DNA from: Polytrichum commune
Lineage: Eukaryota > Streptophyta > Polytrichopsida > Polytrichales > Polytrichaceae
Length of the DNA: 64,000 nucleotides
Assembly (NCBI GenBank): GCA_950295325.1
Contig: OX485804.1
Location: 57,228,001 to 57,292,000, forward strand
Direction of reading: 5' to 3'
The notes under the pieces are model-generated. The model ran no database searches. It was not told the DNA's origin and worked only from the letters and a program-made list of their open reading frames with translations. Shown in pieces: positions 23,485-34,800 of the stretch (its first letter is position 1; every line of letters starts with the position of its first letter). The translations under genes and the position numbers were made by a program.

Positions 23485-23860
23485 AGGCACCACGGGCCTT
23501 GGCTTGGTGGTTAGGGCTCATGGCCCCCAATGAGGAGGTTGTGGGTTCTATTCCCCATGCTGGCGTGGTGCTCACCACCTTAGTCCACCCAACTATGGTG
23601 GGGGGTCTTGGACCTTGTTGTATGGGTACCTCAAAGCCCTTTGGGGGGATACCATGTCCGGTATCTTCAAGGCACTACTGTAGTGGCTAGCTAGGAACTA
23701 GTATAGTGTGTCACTATAGTGCCCATCCTCGAAAGGGGAGAGTAGTATTGCCCCAATGTCCCCTTGTCCGGTGGGTATCGGGTCATTGACATTACGAACG
23801 GACACTTTATTCACGTTGGCCCCTTGCTAAAAAGGGACCGGAGTTTCTATCTATCTATCT
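23485..23860 (+). mobile_element. tRNA-derived SINE, family 1, complete with TSD
   Basis: The head has RNA polymerase III promoter boxes: an A-box-like GGCTTGGTGGTTAGGGC at about 23501 and a B-box-like GGTTCTATTCC at 23544-23554. The body ends GGGACCGGAGTTTCTATC with an (ATCT)n tail. An 11-bp duplication, GCTTTTTGTTC, flanks it (23474-23484, 23861-23871). The last 150 bp resemble the 3' end of the LINE at 27130-27280. A second complete copy is at 59824-60200 on the minus strand. Confidence 0.9.
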
Positions 23861-23871
23861 GCTTTTTGTTC

Positions 23872-24513
23872 CTTTTAAGATAGATTCCATAAGACGCTTT
23901 TGGGTTGAAGCATTTTAGTGTTGCACATGTGGTGTTTGATTTGGCCAACACAACTCCAAGTGTGAATGGTCGTTGTTGAGTTATGTCAATGGACATATAT
24001 AGTTCCACATAGTTTTTGAATAGAATTAGGCAAGAATTTCACAATTACTAAGGTTCAAGCAAGAGTATTACATCAAGAGTAGATGAAGGGCAATTAATGA
24101 AAGAAAATAAAAAACATATAGAGGGTTTGAGTAAAATCATTTAGGAGTAAATCATAGCTCAAAAGAGAGTGATGTGAGCAGCCAACAACTACTTGAGGGT
24201 GCATGGGCTTACATACTAATTGATCAAGGAACGATAATAAGACTTGTAAGGTAGACATAACCTAATCAACACCTCTGATAATGGAACATTAATTTTGTTT
24301 CAAGGATGAATTGTGACTCTTGACATCATTGTAATGTGAATTTCTTACATGAATATCTAATACTTTAAAAAAAAATATTATGGGACATGAGATATAAGGT
24401 CCAAGCCATATTTGAATTGCAAGATGTTAAGGACGCTTTTGGCCCTTTGTCCCACTCATGGTAATTATGTACCTTAGCACATTCTTTAACATAGACTCTA
24501 AAGATTGTAGTAG
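23872..24513. other. No recognisable gene
   Basis: AT-rich DNA between the SINE and the LINE insertion. No conserved frame or repeat boundary is seen. Confidence 0.4.
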
Positions 24514-26848
24514 TACCAATATCATACAATCAAACTTTAACGAAGAACAAACAAGAGACTCCCGATACATTCCCCCGCCACAAGTTATACCCCTATGCCA
24601 CATCACTATCAATGAGTGCAACCCAGATAATGACATCACCCAAACACAAAACACCATCCAAAGCCAACATGGTGTATCACACATTTATGACGAAGATGGC
24701 CGCCACTTAATTACCATCCCCGAAAAGAGATTACAATGGCTTTGGGAACAATATCAAGATGCCTTAAAGACGCCACATAAACTAGAACCCCCCACACAAA
24801 CATTTGAACAAGAAGTTGCATGGTTGTACCAACGTTACAAATATAGAAGGCCCAAAAATGACCCCCTCAAGCTATCACATTACACACTCCCCAGCATCAT
24901 CCTCGACCACATTCTTGACTCCTTCCACATCACACATTCCTACTTTTCCTCACCAATAACATGCCCTACCACATTGCGACAATTTTCCTCCCCATTCTCC
25001 AGGGACAAAGTCTTCGGGTCCATAGGACCAACATTTCAACACAAATGGATAGGGAACGGGTATGCCCACCCACATACAGAGGACGACACCCGACAAACCC
25101 TCCACTGGGCAAGACTTGTAGCCAAAAACATCCCAGACACAACCACAATACTTGTAACAGCTGACCCAAATTGGTACCATAATCTCAACCCTCATGAGGG
25201 CCCATTCCCAGACTCACACGTCATCACACATTTCAAAGCGGACATCATTATATATGATGAACCCACAATACCACCAGAACTACGAACTGAGTCACGAATA
25301 GAAAACCGTGATATACAGATACTATGTATACACCACAAAACCACACCCATCGATCCAGAAGGATACGCACGGCGCATGAATATAATCTGTAATACCTTAC
25401 AAATACCCACAACATTTAACACAACCGCACCACCTACACCAATAAATACCCCAATAAACCGTAGCAGAAACTGGTTCCAACTCTCATACTTGGCCCCCCC
25501 ACTCACCACTCAGAATACCTATACTCCACTACCCACTAACCAAGACATATGCCTACCCCTCAAATACCAACCACAATATTGTTACTACACAGACGGGTCA
25601 TTTATACCACCCAAAGAAATAACCCAAGAGCAATGGAAAAGAGAAAGAGCGGGATACGGAATATACAACCCCTTTAAAAACCTCAGAATCGCAGAAAGAC
25701 CTCTAGGACTCCAAAATATACTACGAGCAGAACTGATGGCCATACACCACACCCTCCGCCTCCTCACCATTACATACCCAAACGAACCAGCACATATCTT
25801 CACAGATTGTCTCAACGTCTTATACCTCCTTAACATACAAACAAAACACCCAACCCTACACAATAATCACCCAGACAAGACCATATTTGAGTCCATAATT
25901 AAAATGTTGCAATCCCGCACACAACCAACCACACTTCATAAGGTCAAAGCTCACGCGAACAGAAGTGGCAACGAACAAGCAAATAAATTAGCCAAAATGG
26001 GTTGTGAATTAGACCATAGAGATGCCGCAACAACATATGAACATGCACACCCTACACCATACTACCTCCAAAAAGACTGGTGGCACTCAATGCAAGAAAC
26101 ACCAGACAAGGGCCCCATCAGGCACCTTGGTAAATACATCCTTAAATACGACAAAAGACATAACCTTGAAATCATAGCCACCCAAACCCACCAGCTACAC
26201 AAATGGCTTGACAACAAAGATATAGACAAAGCACTCTCAAATGATTTCTGGAATAACCATGTCATCACCGATAAACAAAAAACATGCCTAATAAAATTTA
26301 GAACCGGACAATATATGGGACATGCCCGGAAACAACTCTTCTTTGGAAGAGACGCATACCCATCCCATACCTGCCCTATCTGCAACTCTTCAGAAACAGA
26401 CACATGGCTACATGTACTCCTTAAATGCAAACAACAACACATCCATGCATTAATAACAAAACGACATAACAAAGCAGTGTGGGAAATACGTAAACTACTC
26501 ATTTCAAACAAAATAACAAGGCACTACATACTTATGAACGCGGGAACATACAATGAACTACCCCAAGAAAACACAATACCAACATGGCTACTACCATGCA
26601 CATGTGGTACCCAAAGATGCCATTGCAACGCTAGACTCAAACCAGACATACTATGCATTCTAGGCCATCCATATAATCACCCACCACCAGATGCCCCTAC
26701 ACCAGAAATTACTATACAATTTATAGAATTCACATATTGCAATGACAGGTTTACCGCTAAAACCACAGAAAGGAAAATTACAAAATATCAACCACTCATT
26801 AACAACTCACAGCAAGGGGATGGAATACAGCTCCGCTCATGGTACTAG
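24458..26848 (+). CDS. LINE ORF2 C-terminal part: methyltransferase-like fold?, RNase H, zinc motif
   Basis: The open frame is 796 codons without a stop. If the 9-bp duplication is right, the first 22 codons are flanking DNA. Residues about 145-290 contain YFSSPITCPTTLRQFSSPF, KVFGSIGPTF and TTTILVTADPNWY. This pattern recalls the PCIF1-type adenine methyltransferase fold (FASPL, FGSLG, then a beta strand ending in a W). The catalytic NPPF is not present; HPHTED lies in its place. RNase H starts at YYTDGSF (Asp379), with AELMAI and IFTDCLNV following. The last acidic position reads NEQANKLA, with Asn where Asp is usual. A zinc motif CPIC-x9-H-x4-C and a CTCGTQRCHC cluster follow. RNase H assignment is firm; the methyltransferase link is tentative. 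Confidence 0.75.
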   Translation: MVIMYLSTFFNIDSKDCSSTNIIQSNFNEEQTRDSRYIPPPQVIPLCHITINECNPDNDITQTQNTIQSQHGVSHIYDEDGRHLITIPEKRLQWLWEQYQDALKTPHKLEPPTQTFEQEVAWLYQRYKYRRPKNDPLKLSHYTLPSIILDHILDSFHITHSYFSSPITCPTTLRQFSSPFSRDKVFGSIGPTFQHKWIGNGYAHPHTEDDTRQTLHWARLVAKNIPDTTTILVTADPNWYHNLNPHEGPFPDSHVITHFKADIIIYDEPTIPPELRTESRIENRDIQILCIHHKTTPIDPEGYARRMNIICNTLQIPTTFNTTAPPTPINTPINRSRNWFQLSYLAPPLTTQNTYTPLPTNQDICLPLKYQPQYCYYTDGSFIPPKEITQEQWKRERAGYGIYNPFKNLRIAERPLGLQNILRAELMAIHHTLRLLTITYPNEPAHIFTDCLNVLYLLNIQTKHPTLHNNHPDKTIFESIIKMLQSRTQPTTLHKVKAHANRSGNEQANKLAKMGCELDHRDAATTYEHAHPTPYYLQKDWWHSMQETPDKGPIRHLGKYILKYDKRHNLEIIATQTHQLHKWLDNKDIDKALSNDFWNNHVITDKQKTCLIKFRTGQYMGHARKQLFFGRDAYPSHTCPICNSSETDTWLHVLLKCKQQHIHALITKRHNKAVWEIRKLLISNKITRHYILMNAGTYNELPQENTIPTWLLPCTCGTQRCHCNARLKPDILCILGHPYNHPPPDAPTPEITIQFIEFTYCNDRFTAKTTERKITKYQPLINNSQQGDGIQLRSWY

Positions 26849-27280
26849 CAGCAGGTGCCAAAGCCACAACCCACATCCCCTCGATGAAAGAACTAGAAAC
26901 AAAGCTTAAACTCCCTACCCCACAAATCCGGAACACATTTAAACAAATCAACTTAATTGCCATACAATACGCACACCTGATACTAGTCCATAAAAGGCGA
27001 ATAGAGAACAGACAACCTATCACAGACATACAAAACCATGTATAAGTCAGTGGGGAAATAAATAAATAAAATAACAAAATAATAATAACCAACCAATAAA
27101 TCAATAAATTACTGGTTCACCGGTAAAACTACGTGTCACTAACATAGTGTCTACTCCCTGCAAAGGGTGAAGTAGTATTACACCCAACGCCATTACCCTG
27201 GGGTAACGGCCAAGGATGTTCTATGAACATACACTCTAGTCACTCCGGTCCCCTAACGGGGACCGGAGTTCTTCTTCTTC
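24523..27280 (+). mobile_element. 5'-truncated LINE (non-LTR retrotransposon), RNase H type
   Basis: A 2.76-kb insertion flanked by a 9-bp duplication, TACCAATAT (24514-24522 and 27281-27289). It ends in a (TTC)n tail preceded by a GTCCCCTAACGGGGAC stem-loop. The main frame encodes an RNase H domain and a C-terminal zinc motif typical of the 3' half of LINE ORF2, but reverse transcriptase is absent. The 3' 300 bp match the separately duplicated copy at 10886-11188. The element is unusually A+C-rich and G-poor on its coding strand. Confidence 0.85.
26839..27045 (+). CDS. Small downstream LINE frame overlapping ORF2
   Basis: Sixty-eight codons from the ATG that overlaps the ORF2 stop (ATGGTACTAG at 26839-26848). 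It is rich in Lys, Ile and Gln (e.g. QIRNTFKQINLIAIQYAHLI). The homologous stretch at 10886-10960 keeps part of the frame (IAIQYA) but then diverges and stops. It may be a real minor product, or non-coding 3' sequence that happens to be open. Confidence 0.3.
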   Translation: MVLAAGAKATTHIPSMKELETKLKLPTPQIRNTFKQINLIAIQYAHLILVHKRRIENRQPITDIQNHV

Positions 27281-27289
27281 TACCAATAT

Positions 27290-27936
27290 GTGGTTCCAAG
27301 ATTTTGAACTTTTCCTCACATTCAAACACACATGAAATATGTGTGCCTAAAAAAGAACTAAAAATAACACCAACTTAAAACAACACCTATATTTCATCCT
27401 TGAAGTGTCAACAAGTGAGTACAACAATGCATCAAATAAGCCAAAATTAAAAGCCAAGATCCATATGTGTTATTAGGTATAAAACAACATTAGTTTGGCC
27501 AATCATGGTGGCAATGTAACAAGGATACCATACAAATCAAACCATGACAACATTGATAAGATGTGAATCAACTCAGCATTAAAAGTAGGTATAAATTACC
27601 TTGTGGTGAAAACATAAAACCATGTTGGTTACTTATCATTAATGGTAAAGTTACCAATCAAAATGGTAAGTTGCTCCGTAACGGTGAATTTAAGTTACCG
27701 GGTGATGCGAAACCTGCCCTAAGTTTAATGTTGTGTTTCTCTATTTAAGTTTAACGGTGTCCCTGACCTGTGACGGATAACAATCGGAACATTAGATAGT
27801 TCCGTCTTGTAACGGGCCTTCAATCTCCTCTTGCTCAAGGTCTCCTCAGCTGTTGCTTCTTCTTCTGCTTCTTCGATCTGGACGGGCTTCATCACACGCA
27901 CATCAATTACTGTAATTTAATTTAATTTTCTTGGAC
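27290..27936 (+). promoter_or_regulatory. Upstream region and 5' leader of the PP2C-kinase gene
   Basis: AT-rich distal part; GC rises from about 27760. A TATTTAAG motif at about 27741 is a possible TATA element, and CT-rich leader sequence (TTGCTTCTTCTTCTGCTTC) precedes the start codon. No uORF of note was seen. Confidence 0.35.
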
Positions 27937-28804
27937 ATGGTACAATCTTCTGCTGCTTCTTCCAGTTCCCGCAATTGCAATGCAGGGGCAGTGGAGGAGT
28001 ATGAGGCCTCGCACTCAGGTGCAAGCCTTGGTAGTGATAATGGCCACTCTCATTTTCTTCTGGTCCCATGCACCGATCACGTGTGGCGCCGCTTCAACAA
28101 TTCATCCGGAGTAAGAAATTCGTCGTGGTTGCTCCTTGCGTGGGATACTGTCTCGGCAGCAGTCGTGTGTGTGTGTGTGTGTGTGTGTGTGTACCTGTGC
28201 TGTTTTGAATGCCGGGGTTTGCTTCGTTGTGCGGTCCGTAGGGTTTCTTGAAATTGATGATTGTCGAATTTTTCCTGGATTTAGGAGATGTGTTTGTGAA
28301 TTTGTCGCAGAATCGAAGCTATCATCGATGAAGGTGGCGGAAGATTGAGTAATTGTGGAGCAGCAATGTTACAGGGGCTGCGTCTTTATCAGGAGGACCG
28401 CATCCTCTGCATGTCTGACATTGTGCTACCTCCATTTGGTAAGCCAAATCTCCTCTTCAAGTCGGAATTATAAGTTGATTATTGAAGGCTTAACGAACAT
28501 CGCAGAGTAATGAGGTGGGATGAAAACACAGAGAGAGACGATTGTTGCTTCATCTTCGAGTTGGTCTAAGTATATTTGTAGTCCCAAAACGAGCATCAGG
28601 ATAATTAAAGGACCCTACTTTTGTGAAGCCAAACTGTTGCTTCCCAACTAGAGGGGTTGTGTCTTCATCAGGAGGACCGCATCCTCTGCATGTCTGACAT
28701 TGTGCTCCCTCTATTTGGGAAGCCAAATCTCCTCTTCAAGCCTCGCTTTGCCAGAATTAGAAGTTTGAATGGCCATCAAATATGTCAGAATAACGAGGTG
28801 GGGT

Positions 28805-28839
<35 letters not shown>

Positions 28840-31800
28840 TACTCCGGCCTTAGGGGCCTAAACCTCGGAGTTCCCATGGGATCCGGGTTTAGGCCTTGCG
28901 TTGAAGCCACCCACATACGAGGATGATATAGAAGGGGATGGCAGAATTAGTTAGAGGAGGATTATGAGTTCTTGCCGAGGTTATGGTCCTTGTTCTTAAC
29001 TTGCTTTTGCAGGCTGGCATTTTAGTCAGGCACGCCGGAGTTGTTCAGCTCAAGGACATCAGTTGCATGCCATGCATTTCAAATTATAATCCTCTCTTGT
29101 CATACGGGTTGATTCCCTCTAAGATTGTCCCCTACGTGAATAAAAAGCTTCACATATGGAGTGCCGAGCTTAAAGCTTTGCCACTGCAAGAAGGTTACAT
29201 AGGTATCAACAAGTTAAGCTAGATTTGATATGTTCTGGTTGTAGAATTTGCATAAGTGGAGTCTGAACAAGTCGGATATATTGATCTGAACAGTTGACAT
29301 CATGACAAATTGTGCATACTTTTGAATCAATCTCAAGGAACCGCTAAACATGCCGGGTTCTCCATGTTTGTACACAATGAAAGTTTTTGCTGTGCTAACA
29401 CTGAATGCGTTGAACTCTGAATAAGGTGGGATGCCAGAGACAAAAATCAGCTTGTTTGCGGTATTTGATGGCCATGGTGGCGATGAAGCTAGTGAACTTG
29501 CTTCCAAGAATCTCCACCGGAGGTTCTTGCACCACCTGTATGCAAGTGTTGTCCCTTCCTTTGTGGTGACAAGTCTCTCAAAGCAGTCACCAAAGTTACC
29601 GACAGTCAAGACAGATTCTAGTACACATGACAGGAGTTGTGAAGTAAAGCTTGTAGAGGAGAATCAAAGCAGCACCCTGCAAGAATCAGATACTGCTAAA
29701 GAAATACCAACTCCAAATACGAATGAGACAATGACAACGATTGACTTATTTGAACACTCTGCCCTTGGGAATATGTTGAAAGAGGCACTCTCAAAAGCTA
29801 TTTCAGATATCGAGTCGACTTTCTTATCTGTAAGTTGCCCTGAGACTCAAAATATATCCAGATGATGTTTAGAGTTTCTCTTTACTAAGTCTGGCTCCAA
29901 ACCGGTGAATATCATCCATATATATCTTTTTGTTTCAAGTCATCTGATTCAAAGTCTAACTTATATGTAAATGGTGGATAGGACGCAATGCAGACAGGCC
30001 TTCAGGCAGGTAGTACTGCATGTGTGGTTCTTCAGGTGGGCAGCCACTTACTGGTTGCTAGTCTTGGTGACTCTAAAGCTCTTTTATGTCCTGCCACTAC
30101 TTGTTCACCACCAGCAGCAGATGCGACTCCAAGTACGTGGGATTTTTCTCCTCTGCACATTTCATTTCTCAAATGGCACCAATCCTGGTATTTATTTTGA
30201 AGTGTCTGGTCTAGAGCATGTCATTTCCATTACTATCAACCATACGTAATGCATTCCGCTTGTACAAATCCTGAGCTTCATCCTATGTCCAACCTATTTG
30301 GCATTTCACACCTTTCTTGTGGCACCTCATGTGGCACCTTGATGTCCATGTTGGAAGTACAGATTTTTTTGTGATTCTCCAGATAATCTTGATGTAGATG
30401 CTGAGAAAATACATTCTGACGAACATATATAACCCTGTATTTGGTGGTGGTTGGTAGGTGAACTCCTAGGCGAAAGACAAAGCAAGATCCTAGAACGAAG
30501 GTTGAAGAGATTGAAAGAGAAGAGCCCAGGTGTCAATGTCTGTGGTGATGGGCCAGTGGTTCTAGAGCTCACCAGAGACCATCGTCCTGATAGAGAGGAT
30601 GAGAAGTTGAGAATCGAAGCTGCTGGGGGGTTTGTGGAAAGTTATGGAGGTTTGCCACGTGTAAATGGACAACTGGCAGTTTCTCGATCTATAGGTGACT
30701 TGGCATTTAAAAAGTAAGTTATCGGTCATATGTTCTGGCAATGCTCTTACCAGTGTCCTACATATTCTCAGAGCTCTCTCCAAGTCACTTGCAGAGAAAA
30801 TGCTCTAATATCCTTCTTCTAATCTCTTAACTCAGGTATGGAGTGACAGCAGATCCAGAGTGGACTGGTTGGCTGAAAGTTGGGAAGAATGATAGTCACC
30901 TTATCATAGCATCAGACGGCGTCTTTGAGAAGATGACAACACAAGAAGTTTGTGGAGTTGTCTCTGCCACCAAATCAGGAATTGATGTTTCTGCTGCTTT
31001 GGGACTGGTGTCACCAGCAAGAGAACGCCCAATTGCATTACTCCCCAGCAGGCAACGAGCAAAAGAAAGTCAATCAGTAAAAGAAATTCAACCATCGAGG
31101 TTAGCTATCCTGCTTCTGTGTTTTCTCTTACAATCAAAATCTCTATCCTATGAAACTTTGATAGCTGTTACTTGATTGAAGCAAGGCGTTTCTTTTTAGT
31201 GGTTAGTCGTTTTTGATGCCATGTAATTTGTAGGGCTGGTTCAGGAGACAGAATGTGACATGTGTGAATTGGAAAGAGGGTTTGTATGGCAAGGTGATTT
31301 AGCACGTGAAGTAAATCCATGAACTTAGAGATGTTCATCTCTTAAATCCAGCTTCATTCTGAGTATTATTACTGATGAGATGACATCAAATAGAAATTAT
31401 CCTGTAATTATAATTGCATGTAGTAACCCCTTCACAATATTGATCCTGCTGAAAGTGATCTAGGTCTTTATGAAAAGGTATTGGTGCCTCTCTTATTATT
31501 CATATTGAAGAGGAAACAAAGAGAATATGATATTTGTAAAGAAGAAAGTTGCACTGAAAGGATGATATTCAACCTTTTATGGTCTGCTAAAGGCTAACAT
31601 GAGAGATGTATTGGTGATAGGTGTGACTTTCTATGATTTGGTAGAAATTTGATTGAGGATATGATTTCTACTTAAGTGGAATGGTTAGCTATGAGCTTCC
31701 TATAGACCTTTCGTTGTTCACTACATGACTGATATTTTCTGTTGATGAGCTCAGAAAGTGTTGATCATGGATATGATCTCTACTTAAGTGGGATGGTCAG

Positions 31801-34800
31801 CTATGCGCTTCCATAGAACTTCCGTTGTTCACGACATGATTGATTTATTCTCTGTCGATCAGCATAGAATGTGTATTTCTGGGCTGCAGGGCTCTCATGG
31901 CTATTCCAATGAGCAACATCGACCTGGCACCATCTCAACTTCCAGGTACTACTCCAAATGAGCAGAAGATGTACGTGGGAGCTTCGGATGAAAGGGGGCA
32001 AGGCGGACCTGATCTCTTTGAACTGACTACCCTGAATGTACAAGAATCATCTTTTGGAACTCATGATAATTACCAAATTACAGTAGATTCACATGGTGAT
32101 AATTGGCGATCTTTGCCAGGAAGAGTTGCTTCTGGAAGTGAAATTGTACCTCTTGGGCGGGAAGTGCCTAACAGGGTCCTTGCAAAAGCAGTTGTGGACG
32201 CAGCTTTCAATTCTGGCAGTAAGGACAACCTGGCTGCGATAGTTATTACTCTTCATCCTGGTAATATTTCTATTGGACTTCTGAAGGGATTTTTCCAACT
32301 TCTACCTGGTCGAGGTGAAATTATCACAAATTTCCTATTAAAGCTCTGTGGTGTGATGGAGATTTGCATCTACAGCAACATCTGGAGTCTCATTTAATTG
32401 TTGTTAAGAGTTGATCATCCTCAACCATAGAAATGATGGCATCAAATTAAAACATGGAAGTGGGAGAATGGCCTTGCTCATTATAGCTTTCTTAATTCCT
32501 AATGCTTTCCATGACGATGGAATACACTCACAGGCGAGTTTACACTTGAGAGTCCACTTCTGAAGTTGTGTAAATGTCAAATAGGTTGAGATTGACCAAA
32601 GTGCCACAATGTGCTCAACAGCACATGGTACACTTATATCAAGACTGATAGGACGCTTGAATGATTATCTATTAAACATGTTCCATATGCACCTAGAACC
32701 TTCCAGGGGGCATTAGAAAATCTATCTTTCACTTTCTTATATGAGAACTGTAAATGTGATCCCAGGTGCCAAAGACGCTAGTGACAAAATTTTGCAAGAG
32801 ACTGAAAAGAAAGCAGCTTCAACTCACAGAATGACCAAGGCTCAGCAAAATAATTCACCATCTTTGTATGGCAGACCAGGAAGTACAAACCACGAGCAAT
32901 ATTCAAAGAAAAAAGAGCTCCTTAGTTCTGGAATACTGGTTAGTTTTGCCTTTACAAAATTTCTGCCTGACCTTATTATAATCAAGTTACCTTTAGAATG
33001 TGTTATTCCATTTTCAAATCCTTGGCAACCTAGATTGTTGTTGAAGGACTTTGGTCCAATTGGGGTGGTTGCCAGGTAAAAGGTTATGGAGATGGGGATT
33101 GCTATGAGCTTATAGAGACAGTTGTGGGGAGCTCAATTGTGCCATGGCACCCAGTTGTCGAGTATGATGTCACTGAAGAGTCTTCTGAGGCAGGCAAACC
33201 AATTGTGGAACGTCTGCCAGCAAGCACTGCTCATGCTGGTTCGCTAACTGTATTTCCAGAATTGTACACTCTATATCTTGTTAATGATTTAAATAGATAT
33301 GAGAACGAACGTTTGGCAAGAAACATTCAGTTGTACATTTTAGATCTTCAAGACATTTAGTTTCCAGTATAATATGGCAGACAGTAGGAAGAGCCTGTGA
33401 CTTCCATTTGTAGACAGTATTCATTCTGTATCAGATTCCTTAACACATGGTACCACTAATCATTGTTGCAGGAGTTGTTGGTGGTAAGTTGGAAGTATAT
33501 CGTGAACATCTCATTTGTACACCAAGATTTGTGGTGGAAAGGGGTCACAAGGAAGTTTGTATACCTCCTGAAGGTCTCTCACGATTTTTGAGCCTCATTG
33601 GATCAGTACCACTAGACAAGCAACAAATGTTGCCCAAGCACTGGGATGCAGGAGGTCGATCTCAAGACCTCAAATTTGTTTCTCCTTATTCTGTACACCA
33701 TCACAGGTGCGGCAATAGATTATGTTCCCAATGGATTGCAGTATGCTCGATGTATACATGCTCTTCTACTTCACTGAAGTCTTGATGTAGTCTGGCCCAT
33801 ACTAATCCTGAATGTCCATCATTGTTGCTACTTTTATCATGCCAGATTATCCTGCAATTCACCTAGTTGTGCCACACAAGGATATATATCTCAATGAATC
33901 GGTTACACATAGGACATGCCCCACTAATTCTCCACCCACAGTAATTGCAAAATTAGTTTACTGATTGAGGAAGTAATGAACTGCATTTGCTCTTACTGTG
34001 CTGTGTCTCACAAAGGTTTGGGTGAGTTTTGTTGTATGGTAGTCCAGAGTAACACAAGGAATATTCTGGTATCAACTGTCAAGTGCTGTAAGTGTTCTTA
34101 GTATTCCTTATGTATACATTAGTATTCTCGTTTTTGTGCACGATCAGATACATGTTGAAGAAGAACTTTGCCCGTGGGGCTTTTGGCGAGATATGGTTGG
34201 CAGTAAAACGACCATGTCTGAAGGAGGAGACAGAAACTGGTGATCGATTCTTCATGGACAGTGGACCAAAAGAAAACAGATTCCAAGAATCTCGAGATAC
34301 TGGTGACATAGGTTGGAGAGCTGAAGGCACTTCCAGCTCTGGAGACACATTCATCCTAAAACGGATCATGGTATTGTGATGTATCATATTTGAAGTTTTT
34401 CATACTTGAAATTTGTGTGAATGTACTCTTTTTGTGAACTAACTAGATCCCTGAAGAATGAATAGATGCAACCGATGATTCTGGACAAAGTGACATGATG
34501 AGGAGCGTTCCTTCGTGATATTTATAAAATTAGAGTTATGAGTAGCTGATATTATGTAGGAGTTATGTATGCTGAACTTGAGTGTATGTCAGTGGAAGTG
34601 TATACATTTTAAGGGTCCAATTTTTGATGCATTGCTGTATCCATGTGTAACAGGTCGAGAAAGGTGGGAATACCTACCTTAGTGGCCTTCGGGAGAAGCA
34701 CTTCGGGCAGCTGTTTCTAAATGAGTCCCTAAATGCCCAAGTTCAAAAAAATCATCATCACATTTTCAGCACTTCCAGTACATTGGCCGGTTCTTATTTG

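Noticed and set aside
23501-23560. tRNA gene
   Set aside because: A and B boxes are present but the sequence does not fold into a cloverleaf with a paired acceptor stem, and flanking duplications and a tail show it is a SINE head.
28983-29222. Possible extra exon of the PP2C-kinase gene
   Set aside because: It follows a good TTGCAG acceptor, but the phase from exon 2 gives a stop. Joining exon 2 directly to 29426 gives the expected GGMPETKISLFAVFDGHGG continuity.
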